Shown one piece after another: positions 61,603 to 64,000 of a stretch of 64,000 bases of DNA. Positions within the stretch are counted from its first letter, which is position 1, and every line of letters starts with the position of its first letter. This DNA is from Sporosarcina psychrophila. GTDB lineage: Bacteria > Bacillota > Bacilli > Bacillales_A > Planococcaceae. The notes under the pieces were generated by a model, which did no database searches, had not been told where the DNA came from, and saw nothing but the letters and a program-made list of their open reading frames with translations. Both the position numbers and the translations under genes were made by a program. The stretch lies in the NCBI RefSeq assembly GCF_001590685.1, contig NZ_CP014616.1, forward strand, positions 3,843,001 through 3,907,000. The letters run 5' to 3'.

Positions 61603-63159
61603 TTACTTCACACTCTCCAACAAAAGAGGCCCAGCAACTTTCACTCTAACCAAGATTGCTTCCCCTGGAATATAAGCCAATGGAAAGTCTTCCAACTGGA
61701 TAATATCGATTTGATCAGGATCTGCGCCTGCCGTAATAGCCGCTTGGATTGCTTCTTGTTTTGCTTCTTCAATCACTTCATGGTGAGCGCGATTTTCGAG
61801 CAAGTAAATTTTTTCACATGTACCGCTAATGTCGCCAAGTGCTGCACCAATTGCATTTGCCACTCCCGCGTGTTCGGGTCGGATAATACGACTCGCACCT
61901 TTTAATGTGGCAGGCATCAAGGCTGCACCACCACCAACCAGCACGACTGACACGTCATCCCCGCTTGTTTTCATGCGATCAATTGCTTTTTCTACCATTT
62001 CGACAATTTGTGGGTAAATTTCTTGTGTAGGAATGGAAAGAAGTTTTTCTTCTTGCGCATTCTCCATCTGCATCATGCCTACTCCTACAGCAACATCCGT
62101 CACAGTTAGTGTTTCACCACCGAAGATGAGTGCTTTCTCGGGCAATTGATAACCCACACTTTCAGGACCAATTTTCCATGCACTGTCTTCTAAAGTTACT
62201 TGAGTACCGCCCCCTAGACCAAGTGAGTAGATATCAGGCATGCGATAATTGGTACGGACACCACCCACTTCAACGGCAAGAGAAGTTTGTCTCGGGAATC
62301 CATTTGCTAATACACCGATATCGGTCGTCGTACCACCAATATCCACGACAATTGCATTGCGCTCTTTCGATAAAAATGAAGCCCCTCGGATTGAATTGGT
62401 TGGCCCACATGCGATGGTGAAAATCGGGTACTTTTGAGCAAAGACATTAGTCATCAGTGTACCGTCATTTTGACCGAAATAAATTTTTGCATGAATGCTT
62501 TCATTAACCAATGCCTGCTCAAAGCCTTCTGCTACATGCTTGATGACATTCTTAAGTGCAGCATTCAAAATGGTTGCATTTTCCCTTTCAATTAAACCAA
62601 TCGTACCGATTTCACTTGAAAGGGAAATCGGAATATGTGGTAACTCCTGTTGGAAAAAAGCTGCTACTTCTTTTTCCTGATCGGCTAGAACCGGAGAAAA
62701 TACACCTGTAATAGCAATCGAATCTACTGAGTCTCTAAACAACTCGACAGTCTCTATTAATTCATCTCGCACAATACCTGTAATTGGGGAACCGTTAAAT
62801 TCGTAACCTCCGTGAATCAAAGCGGTTTTAGCCTGTAATTTATCGACTAAATCTTCTGGCCAGTCGACAAGTGGAGGAACCGTTGTTCCAGAAGGAAGAC
62901 AAATGCGAATGATTCCAATTCTATTTAATGATTTCCTCTCCACGATTGCATTTGTGCAATGCGTCGTGCCTAGTGTTGCTATTTTAATATCTCTGACATT
63001 GACCGCCGAACTAGCTAGTAGTTCTTTAATTGTCGTTTGAATCCCTGAAAAAACATTCTTTGTGGTGGGCGTTTTTGTACTGCAGATTACTTCATTTTTT
63101 GTATTCAACAGAACTCCGTCTGTATTGGTACCGCCAACGTCAATTCCTAACCGTATCAT
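61603..63159 (-). CDS. hydantoinase/oxoprolinase-family protein, HyuA type
   Basis: This 518-residue ATP-dependent amidohydrolase-like protein has an N-terminal actin-like nucleotide motif IRLGIDVGGTNTDGVLLN, TLGTTHCTNAIVERK, and a second nucleotide motif VVDIGGTTTDIGVL near 270, then VLVGGGAALMP. Members open hydantoin or 5-oxoproline rings. It is shorter than full-length HyuA (~690), as is usual for copies paired with DUF917 genes. Its ATG overlaps the stop of the DUF917 gene (ATGA). Confidence 0.85.
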   Translation of the reverse strand: MIRLGIDVGGTNTDGVLLNTKNEVICSTKTPTTKNVFSGIQTTIKELLASSAVNVRDIKIATLGTTHCTNAIVERKSLNRIGIIRICLPSGTTVPPLVDWPEDLVDKLQAKTALIHGGYEFNGSPITGIVRDELIETVELFRDSVDSIAITGVFSPVLADQEKEVAAFFQQELPHIPISLSSEIGTIGLIERENATILNAALKNVIKHVAEGFEQALVNESIHAKIYFGQNDGTLMTNVFAQKYPIFTIACGPTNSIRGASFLSKERNAIVVDIGGTTTDIGVLANGFPRQTSLAVEVGGVRTNYRMPDIYSLGLGGGTQVTLEDSAWKIGPESVGYQLPEKALIFGGETLTVTDVAVGVGMMQMENAQEEKLLSIPTQEIYPQIVEMVEKAIDRMKTSGDDVSVVLVGGGAALMPATLKGASRIIRPEHAGVANAIGAALGDISGTCEKIYLLENRAHHEVIEEAKQEAIQAAITAGADPDQIDIIQLEDFPLAYIPGEAILVRVKVAGPLLLESVK

Positions 63160-64000
63160 GAAGGCACAAACTCCTTTATCAGTATTTCTAATGGCGTATA
63201 GTCATATGGATACTTGAAATAACGCGGGCCTGCCGTCTCAATGCCAATTGGCGTCCGCCATCTCTCGTTCGCCGGAAAAGCTACAATGATGACGCGAGCT
63301 CCATATCTCAAACCTTCTGTTGTAATGGGCATGCCCGTTTCTTCATCTAAAACAGCAATTAAATCTGGTGTCATAGCAATCGGTTTGTTATTTATTTCAG
63401 CAAGAAGATGTTCATTTTGGAAGGATAGCACGCAAGAATCAAGATTATTTTCTTCGCTGCCTTCAAAAACAGCTTTCCCTCTCGTAAATCCACCCTCGAT
63501 TCCCCTCTTGATTTCAACTGCTTTTCCTCTAAATAATTGATGTCCATTTAATAATGTAAGCATTTGTTCGATTGGATGCACTGCTCCATTTCGTGGCTGT
63601 TTCAGTATCTCGCCTATTTTTTTAGCAAGTGTCAATGTACCTGGAATGACGCTTTTTTTCGCTTGTGTACCCGTCACTCCATAATCAGCTACAATTGACG
63701 ATCCTCCCATCGAGATCGTAATACTACGAGCAATTTTTTCACTCCAGTGGCCATCTGCCGGTTCAATCGTGACCGTGTTTCCTTTTTCATCTGCAATCGT
63801 GACCAATTCAGGTTTTAGCCCATCAAGATGAAAAGTAACCATTTGAGCTTCTGGAAAAGCACGTCCCATTGCATCGCCGTCTAAAATCGGGATCCCTTTC
63901 ATCGCTGCTACAGCCACCGGAATCAATGAGTTAACTCCACCAATTTCGATCGGCATGACGATATCTATTTTTTTCCCGCTCGCTTTTTCATACGCAAGCA
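63156..64000 (-). CDS. DUF917-family protein, 5' end outside the window
   Basis: The frame is open to the window edge, so the start is beyond 64000 (internal Met at 63956 is not the start; the preceding residues EKASGKKIDIV fit the family). MPIEIGGVNSLIPVAVAAMK and DGDAMGRAFPEAQM are DUF917 hallmarks. The family is regularly coupled to HyuA-like genes and probably assists a ring-opening or related step. At least 281 residues are visible, of about 360 in the family. Confidence 0.85.
   Translation of the reverse strand, partial: LAYEKASGKKIDIVMPIEIGGVNSLIPVAVAAMKGIPILDGDAMGRAFPEAQMVTFHLDGLKPELVTIADEKGNTVTIEPADGHWSEKIARSITISMGGSSIVADYGVTGTQAKKSVIPGTLTLAKKIGEILKQPRNGAVHPIEQMLTLLNGHQLFRGKAVEIKRGIEGGFTRGKAVFEGSEENNLDSCVLSFQNEHLLAEINNKPIAMTPDLIAVLDEETGMPITTEGLRYGARVIIVAFPANERWRTPIGIETAGPRYFKYPYDYTPLEILIKEFVPS

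Noticed and set aside
1..64000. intact insertion sequence, tRNA or rRNA gene, prophage
   Set aside because: No transposase, integrase, tRNA cloverleaf or rRNA sequence was recognised; mobile traces are limited to repeats and fragments.

Overview
The window looks like a low-GC Gram-positive chromosome from the Bacillales, most likely a Planococcaceae member such as Sporosarcina or Lysinibacillus. The signs are strong AGGAGG-type ribosome sites with frequent GTG/TTG starts, a SipW/TasA/TapA matrix set, class D sortases, an SLH-domain protein, tripartite tricarboxylate transporters and a DUF871-type MupG. The genus is inferred from gene content; no rRNA or tRNA is present to confirm it.

Layout. 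(1) 1-15.4 kb: one long minus-strand peptide-scavenging operon with a YheO-type PAS/HTH regulator, a complete oligopeptide ABC importer, a dihydroorotase-like deacetylase, a threonine-synthase-like PLP enzyme, an M20 peptidase, a serine hydrolase, a RidA protein, a mannonate-dehydratase-like enolase-superfamily enzyme and an FAD oxidase. A diverged ~120-bp direct repeat lies at both ends. (2) 15.4-18.4 kb: secreted YHYH protein, SGNH hydrolase, VanZ protein. (3) 18.6-23.1 kb: MurNAc recycling (murR, murQ, murP, mupG). (4) 24.1-28.9 kb: GntR regulator, tctABC and an M29/NicX-like enzyme behind a promoter carrying a perfect 44-bp palindrome. (5) 29-38 kb: SLH protein, YitT protein, ribA-ribD, a HAD nucleotidase and much gene debris. 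(6) 35.4-46.4 kb: a cell-surface region with three related secreted proteins, a sortase-linked tasA/tapA/sipW cluster, a GAF kinase/LuxR regulator pair and a BTAD response regulator. (7) 46.5-56.8 kb: a very large hybrid sensor kinase, then a 2030-residue LPQTG adhesin with its own sortase. (8) 57-64 kb: a transglutaminase-like secreted protein, an acyltransferase, repeats and debris, then hyuA and a DUF917 gene running off the edge.

Three themes connect the regions. First, the surface cluster is fed by two near-identical ~350-bp terminator-plus-promoter blocks (37.4 and 42.1 kb), so the WYxxxF secreted proteins and the TasA/TapA/SipW/sortase operon are probably switched on together, perhaps by the adjacent kinase/LuxR pair. 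Second, intergenic DNA is occupied by two tandem-repeat families, one with 21-bp monomers and one with a 41-bp period, both close to whole numbers of helical turns. Third, several repeat arrays sit beside severed gene ends (nucleotidase tail in three copies, an OppF tail, a GGDEF tail, a kinase head, the tail of an unknown gene), which suggests they mark recombination sites.
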